Part shown: piece by piece, positions 46,226-57,999 of the stretch
How the letters are laid out: the number at the start of each line of letters is the position of its first letter
How positions within the stretch are numbered: the first letter of the stretch is position 1
Source of the DNA: Chaetoderma sp. LZ-2023a
Taxonomy: Eukaryota > Mollusca > Caudofoveata > Chaetodermatida > Chaetodermatidae
Reading direction: 5' to 3'
NCBI GenBank assembly: GCA_034401795.1
Contig: CM067370.1
Span: forward strand, 101,688,164 to 101,752,163
DNA length: 64,000 nt
Notes under the pieces: generated by a model
Database searches by the model: none
Seen by the model: the letters and a program-made list of their open reading frames with translations, nothing else
What the model was told of the DNA's origin: nothing
Position numbers and translations under genes: made by a program

Positions 46226-49200
46226 GTCATCTTCTTGCCTAAGAATTAGTCTTATTTCCGTATTTGTTTAATATTGGGAATGTTTAATGGTTGGAAATAT
46301 TCATACCGAGTCATTGCCAGTCTTGTAGTCTCTCTTGGAAGTGTAGTCTATTCAGACATTTATTCGTTTATCAGTGACAATTTTCAACGTAATTAAAGAC
46401 TTCTGACTGGTTACCGTATGAGATTTTGCTGCAGATTATTTTATATACGCATTTCATCAGCCGATAAGTCAGTTTGTATTCTACGCATTATTTCGAGATA
46501 CGATTTTTGCTTTTATCCAACTTTAGGTGGCCAGTTGTCTTCGTGCCATTCAGCCTTTTTCTCGCTCCTTTTACCTCTTATGCCGGCAGGTTGACATATT
46601 TATTTAACCAAAGGGAGTTTATTTGTGGATGGGATAACCCTGATTCTTAAGTAAATTGTAGTATAATTTTGTCAGTCACTGAAAAGAATTAGATTCGGTA
46701 AAGGTTTCATAGGATCATTATGAGTACAGGATTAATGTCTACAAGTACATTATTCGCTTAGAAAAGATAATCAATCGGATAAGGGGCAGGAAGGAGGAAT
46801 ATGAGTCGGATTCTTCTTCTGCGTTGACATAGTTTCGGTGAGTTCGTTTTGTTTTCATTTTTTCCATATTTTTGTTTGTTTTCCCTTTTATAGCATAATT
46901 TTTGCTCTATTTTGACTGGGTTGCTGCGGGCCTTCGGACGGTGGTTTCGGGGGGGGGGGGGGGGGCTCAGGATTTGCTGGGTATTTTGGGGGCAGTTTGG
47001 CTGAGGGTTGTTGGTGATGCCACCGGCAATTTTCGGTCGGATTATTCCCGGACTATTCGGTGGGTCTTGGGTTTTTGCTCGTTGAGGTTGTTGTCTGGGG
47101 GCTGGCGGCGGGCTGGTTGGAGTGGGGTGGGGGTTGCGCTGGAGGGGGGAAGAGCGGCCGAGAATCTTCGGATTTAAGCATCCACCAACTATTTTCGGTC
47201 AAATTGTTTTCTAAATCTTTGCAAGTCCAGAGATATTGCAGTTGTAATATGTCGTCTGCAAAATTCAGTATTCAATCAGTTAATATCTATAGTATCAGTG
47301 TTCAATCTCCTTTTATTGGGGTTTCTAACACAATGTCATTTGTTATTACAAAGATGAAATTATTGATGCTAAGACTATAAATATAAGAATCAATAAATTT
47401 ATTAAAATCTTGTAAGTTTTCTGCCTCTTGGCATAAATATCGAATTGTTTAGGATATCTAATTTACCAGCAAGCCTGAGCGGCTAGGCAACCGTTGATGT
47501 ATTCAATACAATTTTTTATTAAATCTCCATTATTATACGATTTTTAAATTAGATAGTCTAATGTTTGCCATAGTTCTCTTATGTATTCTATTCATGGAAT
47601 TGTGATGACAGTCGTCACTAGTAAGTTTCCCGTAGTTCATGTAGATCTCAGGACCATGATTTGGGTATATCTTGACTCTACGCTCTCCCATAGACTTACT
47701 ATGGGTTTTTTGTTTGCCACAATATCTGGTTAAATCTCTAAATAAAATTATCTATAAGTCTTTAGCATTATTAATAAGTTAGGCTATACTGATATGAACC
47801 TTTTTTGTCTCCATTCAGAGTAAGCGGTATTATTAATATATCCATAATAAACGTCAGTTACCTTTTTAGTGAGGACTAAGCATTATTGATATAGCCCAGG
47901 ATTTTTGGTTGGAGCATCATGGCATATGTAATCTATGTGTTTTCTATGAGCAGTCCTCTTTAGCATATAGTAATCTTGACTCTTCTTTTAAGGGCGGCCA
48001 TTATCAAAAGGGTTAGATATTCTTGGATCTAGAATCCTTCTCTGTAGTCTCTTCTTCCAAAATGGTCTTCTGTTCCTTCTTATTAGAAGCTATTAGTTTT
48101 AGAGGGGTTGTTGTTTTCTATGATTGTCAAGGAGTCTATAGAAGAGGCTATTCATTGGAAAGTAGATCCAGGCGTCTGTTCATTGGTTGGATTGTCTGTT
48201 AGGCTTCTAAATCTCGATTCGTTCAGTCATTGCCATGGGGTTTTCTTTCATTTGTAGAAGGAGGAATGAGGTTTAGTCTTATGGATCGTCCTCTAGTAGA
48301 TCTGTTCGCGGCCTCTCTGAATGCTCAGATCTCCTCTTACATGTCTCCTTTTCCGGACAGTCAAGCCCTGGTGGTGGATGCTCTGTCTCAGTAGTGGACA
48401 GGAATGTTTGCCTATGCCTTCTCTCTAACGATTTTGATTCAGTTAGTCTTGAAGAGGGTCAAGGATCAGGTTTGCGAAATTCTTCTGATAGCTCAATTTT
48501 GGCCAAAGAGAATTTGGTTTTTAGACCTTCTAGATTTTCTGGTAGATTTCACTCTTCTTCTTCCAGTATCCCAGGATCTTCTATCTCAAGTAAGAGGTCT
48601 TTGTGTGCATCCAAATCCAATAAATTTTAGTCTGTGTGTCTGGAGAATCTCGAGTCTGAGGTCCTCGAGAATAAGGTTTCTTCTGATCTCAGGAAATTAT
48701 TGACTGCCAGAAGGGATTTGACCCGTCGAGTTTACAAGGGTCGACTTAGAATTTTTGGTGAATGATGTTCAGACCAAGGTTTCGTGCCCGATTCTGTTTC
48801 TATACCCAAAGTATTAGATTTTTTATCTTATCTGTTTGATTATTTCATTTGTCAGTTATTACGGTCAGGGAGTATAGATTTTCTCTGGCGTCATCCCTTC
48901 CTTGTCGTCTGTATGCCGATGTCAAGGATACTAAGACTCTTAATAGCTTTATTAGAGGTTTAAGTAATATTCGTCCTCCGATTGCTAAGCATTTACCTTC
49001 CTGGAGTTTGGCTTTGGTTCTTCAAGTTTTGGCAGGTCGCCATTTTGAACCTATTTCGTCTACCAGTATTAAGTTTTGTTTTGTTTTGTTTTTAACTGTC
49101 AAAGCTGTTTTTCTTGTTCTTACAGCCTCTGCTAGAAGGCGTTCAAGAGATTCATGCTCTTTCTGCTGAAAAGGAGAGATTTATAGTTTCAGGAGACGGC

Positions 49201-49679
49201 TTGGTTTTATATCCCAGAAGGAATTTTTTATCTAAAACTCAAACTAACCGCTATCCTGCTAGTCCGATCATTTTAAAATCTTTTTCGTCTTTCGCCATCC
49301 GAAAAATTTTGGTGTCCTGTTAAGGCATTAGGAACCTTCAATCAGCGATCAGATTTTATAAGAGTCGATCCATCTCCTTTATGGTTTTCCTACGCGGAAG
49401 AGTTATCTAAGCCGGTCTCAAATTCTTCGATTGTCAGATGGATTTGTGAGACAATAATTAAGCTTTGTTATGAGATAGCCTCACCGGATCAAATTAATCT
49501 CTCCCTTATTAAAGCCGATGACGTTACAGGTATGGCTACTTCTTTCGCTCTTTTTGAGGGTTCGTCTTTAGATGAGATCATGCAGGTGGCAGGATGGAAA
49601 TCTGAATTCACCTTTACATCATTTTATCTCAAAGACCAGAGTGCAGCAGCTTCCTTCTTTTGTAACATTTCCACTTTTA

Positions 49680-50110
49680 ACTAAAAGAGCCGAAGACTAT
49701 TTAACAAGCACTTCCCACCATTTTTGTTAGGACTCTGCGTCTGTGAGAAATGGTGAGAGTCTTCTTTCGGTTTTTATTTATTTCTTTAAGTTCAAGTTTT
49801 TCTTATTTGCTAATCACGGTGTGATTGAGCTAAATGCACTATTATGTTATGTTATTAACATTTGGATAAGATTGGTTTAATTTGATCCTTGTTTGTTAAC
49901 TAAAAAAGCCGAAGACTATTTACCAAGCACTTCCCACCATTTTCGTTAGGACTCTGCATCTGTGAGAAATGGTGAGTCTTCTTTTGGTTTTTTATTTATT
50001 TCTGTAAGTTCAAGTTTTCCTGATTTGCTAATCACGGTGTGATTGAGCTAAATTCACTATTATATTATGTTATTAACATTTGGATAAGATTGGTTTAATT
50101 TTTATCCTCC
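49680..50110 (+). repeat. Two tandem 220-bp units in the DIRS-like fossil
   Basis: agccgaagactatttaacaa at 49687 and agccgaagactatttaccaa at 49907 begin units that match through aatcacggtgtgattgagct. Confidence 0.88.
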
Positions 50111-50189
50111 TTTGTTGATTCTCAAATCTCCTCCCACCTAATGTTTAAATGGGGCACTGACCAAATCTACGGGTTTAGCAAGTAGTGAT

Positions 50190-50312
50190 TGAACGGTAAT
50201 GGATGTTTTTGTGGTGTAATAACAACCCCCACAGACCCCCCCCCCCCTTGTGGGTTGGTCTGTTGTTTTATTAACCACTATAAAAACATACTTACCGTTC
50301 AATCACTACGAC
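50190..50312 (+). other. Internal complementary region of the DIRS-like fossil
   Basis: The first half (gtagtgattgaacggtaatg to gtgtaataacaac) is the complement of the left end. The second half (gggttggtctgttgttttat to taccgttcaatcactac) is the complement of the right end. The two meet at a C-run, mimicking the circle junction. Confidence 0.85.
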
Positions 50313-50389
50313 CCGGCCTCAACCACCCCGCGTGGTAAGATTTGAGAATTGGACTTTAATATTTAGCACTTAAATTTAGAAAAGTGAAT

Positions 50390-50671
50390 CTGTTTCCTAT
50401 TTGGACTCCAGTGCGCATGCGCACGATGAGGGATTATAGACTGGTGCCAGTCTATATCTGTCATTATGCTGGAGATGGACTTAACCATTAGCCTGGTTAA
50501 GGGTCCATATTAATAGGAATAGGCATGGGGAGGTGTGTATGCAGGCATACAAATTTTATTCTGATAGCTAAATGCAGATAATTGATTTAGCAAGTAGTGA
50601 TTGAACGGTAAGTATGTTTTTATAGTGGTTAATAAAACAACAGACCAACCCACAAGGGGGTGGTGGGGGGG
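50390..50671 (+). repeat. Right inverted terminal repeat of the DIRS-like fossil
   Basis: Complement of the left repeat (aaaagtgaatctgtttccta ... tagcaagtagtgattgaacg), then the right-end-specific tail ending in a G-rich run. Confidence 0.85.
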
Positions 50672-50972
50672 ATTTTACCTGTTGACCTTGTAACAAGTTT
50701 CCTATTTGTGCGATCCGGTCCCTGATGCCAGAAGATCTGAACGAACATACATGAACATTTGCCAATAGGCTGACCTAATTTCCTGCAGCGCAATTTGGTG
50801 GACAGAGAAAGAAAGATCTCAAGAATCTACATTTACGATATGTAGTTTTGGAGTTTTATTATGTAATCTTGTAAGAGCAGTTGAGAAGCCAGAGATATCA
50901 TCTTATATTCCTGATAGTGTAATGTGTATTTTGGGATTTGTAACGCTGTGTGTACCTGGGAACAGGCGGATA

Positions 50973-51211
50973 TTAAACCCTTTAACACACAGGCCGGCCA
51001 AAACCGGCTTTTGCAGTGGTCTTAAAATATGTCCATTTGCAGAACAAAAGAAGACTATTTTTTTAAATTTACATCTGGAATAACTGGTTCGATAATCCAG
51101 CCTGTCATTGCAGTGCTAAATTTTCAAAAATAGGCTTCTCTTGGTCTGCAAATGGACATTTCCTATTAGAAAATTGAAATTTTAAAAACAAATTTAAGGG
51201 CTAACGGTTAA
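50973..51211 (-). mobile_element. T1 palindromic MITE
   Basis: TTAA at both edges (ttaaaccctttaacacacag ... gggctaacggttaa); left arm of the ggccggccaaaaccggctt type. Confidence 0.87.
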
Positions 51212-51786
51212 ATATTTACATGTCTAACATTACGGCTATTGAAGATGACTCGGGTAGACAGCGTGTGAAAGATGCTTGATGCTATTTCCTGAAAACATAA
51301 TAAAACCCAGTAAATGTTAGGTAGTGAGAAATAAAAATTGTCATAAAAACGTTTTCTGATGTTACCTTTCAGTGACCAGGTAGGTTAAGATTAATTTCAG
51401 AAAACATATGCTCAATATATTGAAAGGAATTTAGCTGAAAGAAGTTTGCATGCCAAACGAAAACAACCAAACAGTTTTATTCTTTATTTTAAAGAATGAA
51501 GCTTAACACATTTCTATGTTGAAACATGTTTACCAGATTTGAATACTATTTTTATTTTTATCCCATCTGGTGACTAATATGTTTTTATTACTAATGGTAA
51601 TTCACTAAAGCTTAGGAGTCGTGCGTGAATAAATTGTATATTTGCATGCGGTTGTAGAAAGAATATCTGGAGATTGATGCATATTTAAGAAAAAATAATC
51701 CTATCTTTGAACATTAAATTGCTGGACAGGTGTCAAATCCAGACAGAAAGTCCCATCAACATGATAGTCTGTCTATTTTAAAATTA
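51212..51786. other. Intron DNA without recognised features
   Basis: Nothing recognised. Confidence 0.4.
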
Positions 51787-52035
51787 AACCTTTGACCCTT
51801 TAATGTTAAATCTCAAATTTTGAAGCAGCATACAACTAAGTTATTGAATATTTTAAAAAGAATATATCTAGAAGCTTTTGCTGCCCATAACCTAGTCAAA
51901 TTAAGTTCAAGATATTCAATCGAATGTATTCTTTGGTGCCACTGGAAGCAGGTGTCTGCTATAGGCAGGATTGATTGTCCTTCAAATCTTTAACGCTTTC
52001 ACTCCAGAATTCCCCATGTCTCATTTTTAGCTCGA
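51787..52035. mobile_element. T3-like fragments
   Basis: A diverged T3 core (attgaatattttaaaaagaa, agtcaaattaagttcaagat) is followed by an isolated T3 left end (aacgctttcactccagaatt) near 51990. Confidence 0.55.
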
Positions 52036-52059
52036 AGTAAAACACGCTATTGCGATACC

Positions 52060-52400
52060 CTGGACTTCATCCGGCGGTGATGGTGGCATCGGCCAATTTG
52101 TGTTTAGCTCAACATTTCTGTTTATATCTCAGGTTTGGTTAATTTTACTGGATGCAAACTTGGAGATATGCTTCCTTATATGAACATGACATCCTACAAT
52201 GATGTTGAGGTCAAAAGGTCAAGGTCACATTGTTTTCTTTCAACATTATCATTTTCTGCTTCGCTCAATTTAGCAGTTTATATCTCATCTTTGGTTAATG
52301 ATCCTGGACCAACACTTGGACATATGCTTCATTATAATAACATGGCATGACACAATTACCTTGGACTCAAAAGGTCAAAGGTCAAGATCACCATGACCTT
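52060..52400 (+). repeat. Dispersed repeat with AGGTCA boxes, two tandem units
   Basis: Two ~155-bp units (tttatatctcaggtttggtt and tttatatctcatctttggtt, each with acatatgcttc-type and aaaggtcaa boxes), related to 1005-1170 and 2842-2985. Boxes: AAAGGTCAAGGTCA at 52214-52227 and AAGGTCAAAGGTCA at 52371-52384. A third unit head starts near 52450. Confidence 0.68.
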
Positions 52401-52514
52401 GGAAAAAATCTATTTTTTTCAACATTAACAGTTACCGTTTAGTTCAACTTAGCAGTTTATATCTAATCTTTGGTTAATAATACTGGACACAAACTTGGAC
52501 ATATGCTTCCTTAT

Positions 52515-53865
52515 AATGACCCACCCCGAAGGGTCAAGTGAGCTTATGTCATGGCGGCTGTCCACCTCCCGCCCATCTGTCCACCGCTCATCCATCAAGT
52601 CACTTCTCCTTAACGCTTCGACCGATTTCAACCAAATTAGGCTGAAAGAATCCTATGCTGGTACCCTCCAAAAAGTCTTCAGAATTTTGATTGGTCAATT
52701 TTTTGGGTTAAAATCTTAGATTTTATATAAAATTTACTGGAAATGGTCAAAGCGCTACTCTTCATTAACCGCTGGGCGAATTTCAACTTAACTTAACAGG
52801 AGCGACCCTATGTAGGTAGAATTCAGAACATATATACAGAATTTTAATGTGTCAAACTTTTTTGTGAAAATCTTAGATTTTAATAAAATATTTGCCCGAA
52901 ATTGTCAAAACACTTCATTACTTGATTTTGACTTAATTGGGCTGGAAGGACCCTATAGGACTACGCTTCAGAACTTGTATACCGAATTTTGATTGGGCAA
53001 TTTTCTGGTGGCCAGCTTGGATTTTCTAGAAATCCTTTTATGAAACTTGGGAGGAATGCTCCTATCGTGATCAACTTCAAGGCCAGAATTCAATAAGGAG
53101 GTTTAAACCAGGTTTAGCCTAAACCTGATAAGAAATCACAAAGTAATTGCAAGGGTAATATTATAGATAGGGCGATGACCCCTAAATTTTATTAGTTGAC
53201 ACCCAGTCCACACACCCTTCAGGTTGTGTGGTCTAAATACCAAAGTGTGGAACCCTTCAGAAGTGGGAGGGATGCTTTAATACCCCGCCCACTTAAAAGG
53301 AATGCCAATATTTTGACATTTAGACCACACCCCTTGCTGGAGCCATGACCTAGCTCTCAACCAATGAAAAATGGGTACTATCGCACTATCTATACAACTT
53401 AAACCTTGCAATTACGATGTTATTTGTTACCAGGTTTCGGCTAAACCGGGTTTAAACATCTTTATTGAATTCCAACCCAAGAGGCCTAATGAGAATTTTG
53501 ATTGGTCAATTTTTTTGGCAGGGATCTTGTATTTTCTAGACATTTTCCAGCAGAGTTTAAATCGCTACCACTACTTATTAATGACTAGATTTCAACCAAA
53601 CTTAGGTGGAATGATCATATGACAAAACGCTTCAGGAAATCAATGAGAATTTCCATTGGTAAATTTCTTTGGCAATCATCTTAGATTTTCCAGAAATTAT
53701 CCATCATGTCTATTTAAATGCAAATTGTTCAAATGCTAATAGTCCAGGTCTTAAAATAACTACCTTAAGGAACTACGACCTGTCTATAGATGGTCACAGG
53801 CCCTTGGGCCTCTTGTTTATAAGTGTATTGATAAGCCTTCTATATTTATTTTATGTTTGAAGTCC
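52515..53865 (+). repeat. Dispersed element with ~150-bp tandem units, interrupted by an inverted-repeat element
   Basis: It opens gaccc-accccgaagggtcaagtgagct and closes cccttgggcctcttgtttat. Inside, units carry cagaattttgattggtcaat (near 52680, 52840, 52985, 53496, 53643) and gatttcaaccaaac-type blocks. Fragments of the same family lie at 43535-43580 (aactatgacctgtctacagg) and 59030-59140. The element is non-coding; its class is unknown to me. Confidence 0.65.
53089..53480. mobile_element. Inverted-repeat element (MITE-like) nested in the tandem-unit element
   Basis: About 390 bp bounded by inverted repeats of roughly 45 bp (gaattcaataaggaggttta... and its complement ...taaacatctttattgaattc), with a second inner pair (tgtgtggtctaaat and atttagaccacacc). 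It has no coding capacity. Confidence 0.75.
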
Positions 53866-53935
53866 ATCTTCATAGATCATTGTAAAGTCGAGCTTCATGG
53901 TTGCGTTGCAACCACATTTCTGGTCAGTGCTATCA

Positions 53936-54096
53936 TACAGGAAAATGTTGAATATTTTGAAATTAATTTAACTAAGGCATTGCTGCCTTAGACAGAAGCA
54001 TCTTCCAGTCAAATTAATTTCAAAATATTCAACAGAATACTGGTTTTATATTGTAAAGAATATACTTTTTCAGGGATCTGTCGATGAAAGGGTTAA
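53936..54096. mobile_element. T3 MITE, left end missing
   Basis: Hairpin arms gttgaatattttgaaattaa and ttaatttcaaaatattcaac; right end cagggatctgtcgatgaaagggttaa with TTAA at 54093-54096. Confidence 0.78.
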
Positions 54097-54369
54097 GCTC
54101 TTGCTTGAGATCAAACGCTTACACACCTGTGCGAATGTTAGTCAGGCATATAGATATAGTAAGGGTGTTGTCTTTAACTTGTCCTGTTATACTGGTGCTA
54201 TATTACTCTGAGCTTATAGGTGCCTAGTGTCAATTTGCTTTGTACCTATAGGTTTTCTCAGATCTAGCTAAGTACCCAATAGCTGGTTTATAATAGATGT
54301 CACGTCAGTATTGTTCACTGCAAAAGTTCTGTCACTTAAAATGGTTACAAGTTACAACTATTCTTCTTA

Positions 54370-54485
54370 ATCATTTACTTGTCAAACGTGACTGGGTCAA
54401 TAACTGAGCCAGTCACTCCAGTGGTAAATTTTCAAAAATGGTCCTCTTTGGTTGCAGATGGATGATTAGAAAATTTAAATTTTAT
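54370..54485 (-). mobile_element. T1 MITE, one arm
   Basis: Centre and right arm only (gagccagtcactccagtggt), running directly into a T2 copy. Confidence 0.7.
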
Positions 54486-54850
54486 GGAATTCCAGTTTCT
54501 CAGTCAGTCATATGACATCATAATCAACTACATGTATGTGATGTGTAGGATACGACATCATAATCACTTATAGCTAAGTCCATCACGAATGCTTAATTGA
54601 TGACTGAATAAACGTTGTTGTACGAAATGTGTCTTTAGTATTTAATAAAGTTGCTGCTGAATATTTTGAAACTAAATTAACTTGACGCTGCCGCCACTTA
54701 CATGTATGCAGCAACAACACGCAGTGAAATTAGTTTCAAAATATTTACCAGCTAATACCTGTATAGTTTTCTGGATCCCAACACGGTCAAAGCGTGGGTG
54801 TAGATTAGTTAGAGATGGGCAGGGGAATAGCAAAATCTGGATTCTTCCTT
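54484..54850 (+). mobile_element. T2 hairpin element
   Basis: From attccagtttctcagtcagt to gcaaaatctggattcttcct; hairpin arms aatattttgaaactaaatta and gaaattagtttcaaaatatt. Confidence 0.78.
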
Positions 54851-54859
54851 TGAATAGGT

Positions 54860-55409
54860 AAAAAGCATGTTTATTATTACTAAGAAAACGTCAGTATGCA
54901 GGCCAATAGAAGACTATTTTTGAAAATTGACCACATGCTTGACTGACTCAGTTAGCAAACTATTCATTCCAGTGGTAAATTTTCAGAAAGTCTCTTGGTT
55001 TCCAAATGGGTAATTACCAAAACCTCTATAGAAGTTAGCCATTTTTGGATGACTGAGTATATAGCTATAGGTTGGGTTTGTAGTCTGCTTCCACATGCGT
55101 GCTCAGCTGACTTTCCAACATTGCCCCCTGGTCATTGGGGCATTTTCATTCCTGCACAATCTCAACTCCCTTTGAGAGCATACAGTCCGGCTGCCGTATA
55201 TAGACGTTCGTTGTTTTTTGCAGACACCGTATTGCCAACACTGCCTTCACAGGTACTTATTTTACAGACAGGTGTACTGGATCAATGCAGAGTGAAGTGC
55301 CTTGCTCAGGGACACAACGCTGCAGCCCTGTCCAGGAATCGATCCAGCAACATTCGAGTCACGAATGAGACTCCCTAACCACACTGCCACTACACCTCTA
55401 AATGGTTAA
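54860..55409 (+). mobile_element. T1 MITE interrupted by a tRNA-type SINE
   Basis: Left arm and centre at 54860-55055; the terminal ctaaatggttaa appears only after the SINE at about 55398-55409. Confidence 0.75.
55056..55397 (-). mobile_element. tRNA-derived SINE
   Basis: Read on the minus strand the head is gtagtggcagtgtggttagg, followed by gttgctggatcgattcctgg, which resemble the A and B boxes of a tRNA promoter about 35-40 bases apart. The body has ttgtgtccctgagcaaggca, a block seen in several animal SINE families. About 340 bp, with no clear poly-A end. Confidence 0.75.
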
Positions 55410-56188
55410 TAAAAACTTGATTCATTTAACAACAAGCAAGTTCTATAAATCAAAATCATTCTCAGCCGTTGAATTCATTCCAAAAAAACGTGTTACTAGC
55501 ACAAGGAAGATAAACCCAGAACTGAGTCCTACAATGTAAACAGATCAATAACACCCATGACCTCAATTGATACAATAAGAAAAAATATATAATTGAACCA
55601 GAGCCCACAAATCTGGCAATAATCCCACTAGTTTGATCATAGGCATTATGCCAGAGAGTGGAATTACTTTAACAATACAAAATACTATGTTTATTTATTG
55701 CCTGATGCTTTTAAGGGGACACTAAATAACCACACATTATAGTATCTGTCACAGACTCTACATTATCTGGGATTTATGCTGTATTTCAAAGACCACAGGG
55801 GTCTGAATCATTTCTTTATTTAACCATGTTCATTCTGGATTTCATGGGCATTTCTTTTTACATAGTTAATGAGCTATATGTTATTCTGCAAACAATTTGA
55901 TTAGAAGAAACAGAATTGTCTGTCCGTCTGTCTGTTTGTCTGTCTCTCCAGATTTCAGTCATATTTTCCAAAACATTCAACAGGACTCATGTTTAAATTC
56001 CATGGCATGTGAGATAGGTTTGGAATTGAGGTTAGCATAAGGGTAAGAAAACAGATCAGTTTTCAGGGCTTTATGTGTTCTGTGTAGTATGTGGTCTACG
56101 CATGCTTTGCTGCATCTGATAACAATTGTATATATACATATATTGAAGAGAATAAGCAGGTGCAGCTGATTTATTAAAAAACATTCTT
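55410..56188. other. Intron DNA without recognised features
   Basis: Only a short TCTG/TGTC microsatellite near 55918-55950 was noted. Confidence 0.45.
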
Positions 56189-56420
56189 TTAACCTTTTTA
56201 ACACTCATATCAGCCAAAAACATCTTCTGCAGTGGTCTTGAGAAATGTCCATTTGCAGATCAAGAGAAGACTATTTTTGAAAATTTACTACTGGGATGAG
56301 TGGCTCAATAGCCGAGCCAGTCATTCCAGTTGTAAATTTTCAAAAATATGTTTTCTCTTTGTCTGCAAATTGAAATTTTCAATGAGAAAATTTCAATTTT
56401 CTTGAACAAATTCGATTTAA
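56189..56420 (-). mobile_element. T1 palindromic MITE, full length
   Basis: TTAA at both edges (ttaacctttttaacactcat ... caaattcgatttaa); shares its right TTAA with the next copy, which has the opposite orientation. Confidence 0.9.
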
Positions 56421-56543
56421 TGCTCAAATTTGTTCAGGAAATTTTTTATTTCCTATTGAAAATACCCATTTACAGACAAAGAGATGATTTTTGAAGACCA
56501 CAGCTGAAGATGTTTTTGACAAGTGAAATTTTGGAGGTTTTAA
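56417..56543 (+). mobile_element. T1 MITE, centre deleted
   Basis: From the shared TTAA (ttaatgctcaaatttgttca) the left arm jumps to gaccacagctgaagatgttt and ends ggttttaa. Confidence 0.78.
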
Positions 56544-56703
56544 TGCTTTAATGATCAGTTCTGTTGTAATCTTGAGTTAAAGTGTTTACTGAACTAAACT
56601 GAAACATGTGTATGAGTGGATATATGAGCTGGATGATACCTGTTCATCCAGGTACTTAAACCACTGGTATTATTAACCATTTCATGCCAGAAATACATGT
56701 GCT

Positions 56704-56945
56704 TTAACCATTTGTGGTCAAAATTGGTCAAAACAATCCAAATGTTTACTTATTGAATGTCTATATCTAGCAATCAAGCGAAGGCTATTTTTGCAAACTT
56801 AAAATTGGAATTACTGACTTGGTTACCGAGGCAGGTATTCTTGCAGTAAATTTTTACAAAAATAGTTTGCTCCTGGACTCGAAATGGACATTCCTCAAGA
56901 CTGCGCCAGAGACTGGCAGACATGGCCATTATAGGGTACTGTTAA
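56704..56945 (+). mobile_element. T1 MITE, diverged
   Basis: TTAA at both edges (ttaaccatttgtggtcaaaa ... gggtactgttaa); the centre is worn (attactgacttggttaccg). Confidence 0.78.
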
Positions 56946-57425
56946 AACATTCACGTACAGGTAAGCAGTTACTGTACTATATATATACTCTTTTGACTGG
57001 AAGTTGATACAGTTGAAACTGTGACACTTGGATATTGGGGCTTAATATGTGAATTAAGAATTCACTTATTCAGGCACTCCTAACTAAACTAAGCGGGTGC
57101 ATTGTTTCATTCATCACAGTGATTCACAGCCCATTCTAAGCCTACAAAATGTAATTCCCATCCGCACAAAATGGCACAGATTGACTAACAACAGAACAAC
57201 TTTGAACCTGTTATAAAGGGTTTTGGCAGCACTATTTTAAGCGCGCAAACAAAGGAAACATCACAGAGCCCCTCCCCCCTCCTAACCCTCTTACAGGAAT
57301 ATGATTGTACACTACATACAACATGCATATGCCGGGATGTGCTTCCTAAATGATAACTACATGTACAACATGTTTATATTTGTATTGGTTAGTATGTAAT
57401 ATTTAACAAATCCATTCAGTTTTAT
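56946..57425. other. Intron DNA without recognised features
   Basis: Nothing recognised; one C-rich patch near 57270. Confidence 0.4.
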
Positions 57426-57615
57426 CCCCTTAAGCTTCAAATTTTCTCGTAGAAAATGTCCATTTGCAGATTAAAAGGATTTTTGTTGTTGAAAATTTAG
57501 CATTGGAATGACGCGCTGAGTTACCGAGCCAGTCATTCAAGTGGTAAATTTTCAAAAATAGCCTCCGTCTGCAGATGGCCATTTCTCAAGACTACTGCAG
57601 AAGCCGATTTTGCAG
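57426..57615 (+). mobile_element. T1 palindromic MITE close upstream of an exon
   Basis: Left ccccttaagcttcaaatttt, centre cgctgagttaccgagccagt; the right end is lost near cagaagccgattttgc. It ends about 75 bp before the acceptor of the 57693 exon. Confidence 0.83.
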
Positions 57616-57680
57616 ATCAAGAGCATGTGTACTTGAAAGATTATTAAGGTTGAAGTTCTATGAATATATTGTTTTCTTAA

Positions 57681-57866
<186 letters not shown>

Positions 57867-57976
57867 TAGTGGTCAAGAATAGTGGTCAAGAAAATCACAT
57901 TTTTGCCTGATTGATTGTCCGTTCTCGGGGCAAGGGAAGACAACTGTTGAAAAATTTAACACTGGAATAGCTAGGT
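57867..57976 (+). mobile_element. T1 MITE, left arm only, just downstream of an exon
   Basis: gtggtcaagaaaatcacatt through aaaaatttaacactggaata; it begins 50 bp after the donor of the 57693 exon. Confidence 0.72.
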
Positions 57977-57999
57977 TGAATTTAAAAGAATATAATGGG

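Larger units (their letters stand above)
44223..50671 (+). mobile_element. DIRS-like tyrosine-recombinase retrotransposon fossil
   Basis: About 6.45 kb with inverted terminal repeats (44223-44500 and about 50390-50671) and an internal complementary region at 50190-50312 made of the complements of both outer ends: the diagnostic layout of DIRS1-type elements, which replicate through a circle and insert by a tyrosine recombinase. Parts on the + strand are a Gag-like Cys-containing remnant near 45.0-45.2 kb, tandem repeats (45290-46230), RNase H-type remnant with DLFAASLNAQISSYMSPFPD near 48.3 kb, and tyrosine-recombinase remnant (IHALSAEKERF block and neighbours) at about 48.8-49.65 kb. The reverse-transcriptase core was not recognised. 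The element is heavily broken, ten or more breaks. The inverted repeats have accumulated visible differences, so it is older than the Ty3/Gypsy copy; an isolated end of the same family lies at 15776. Confidence 0.8.

Noticed and set aside
46902-47380. Gly/Trp-rich open frames
   Set aside because: Produced by a G-rich low-complexity stretch within the DIRS-like fossil; no conserved domain.
54995-55378. 127-codon open frame
   Set aside because: It overlaps the tRNA-derived SINE and the T1 arm and shows no protein family signature; likely chance.
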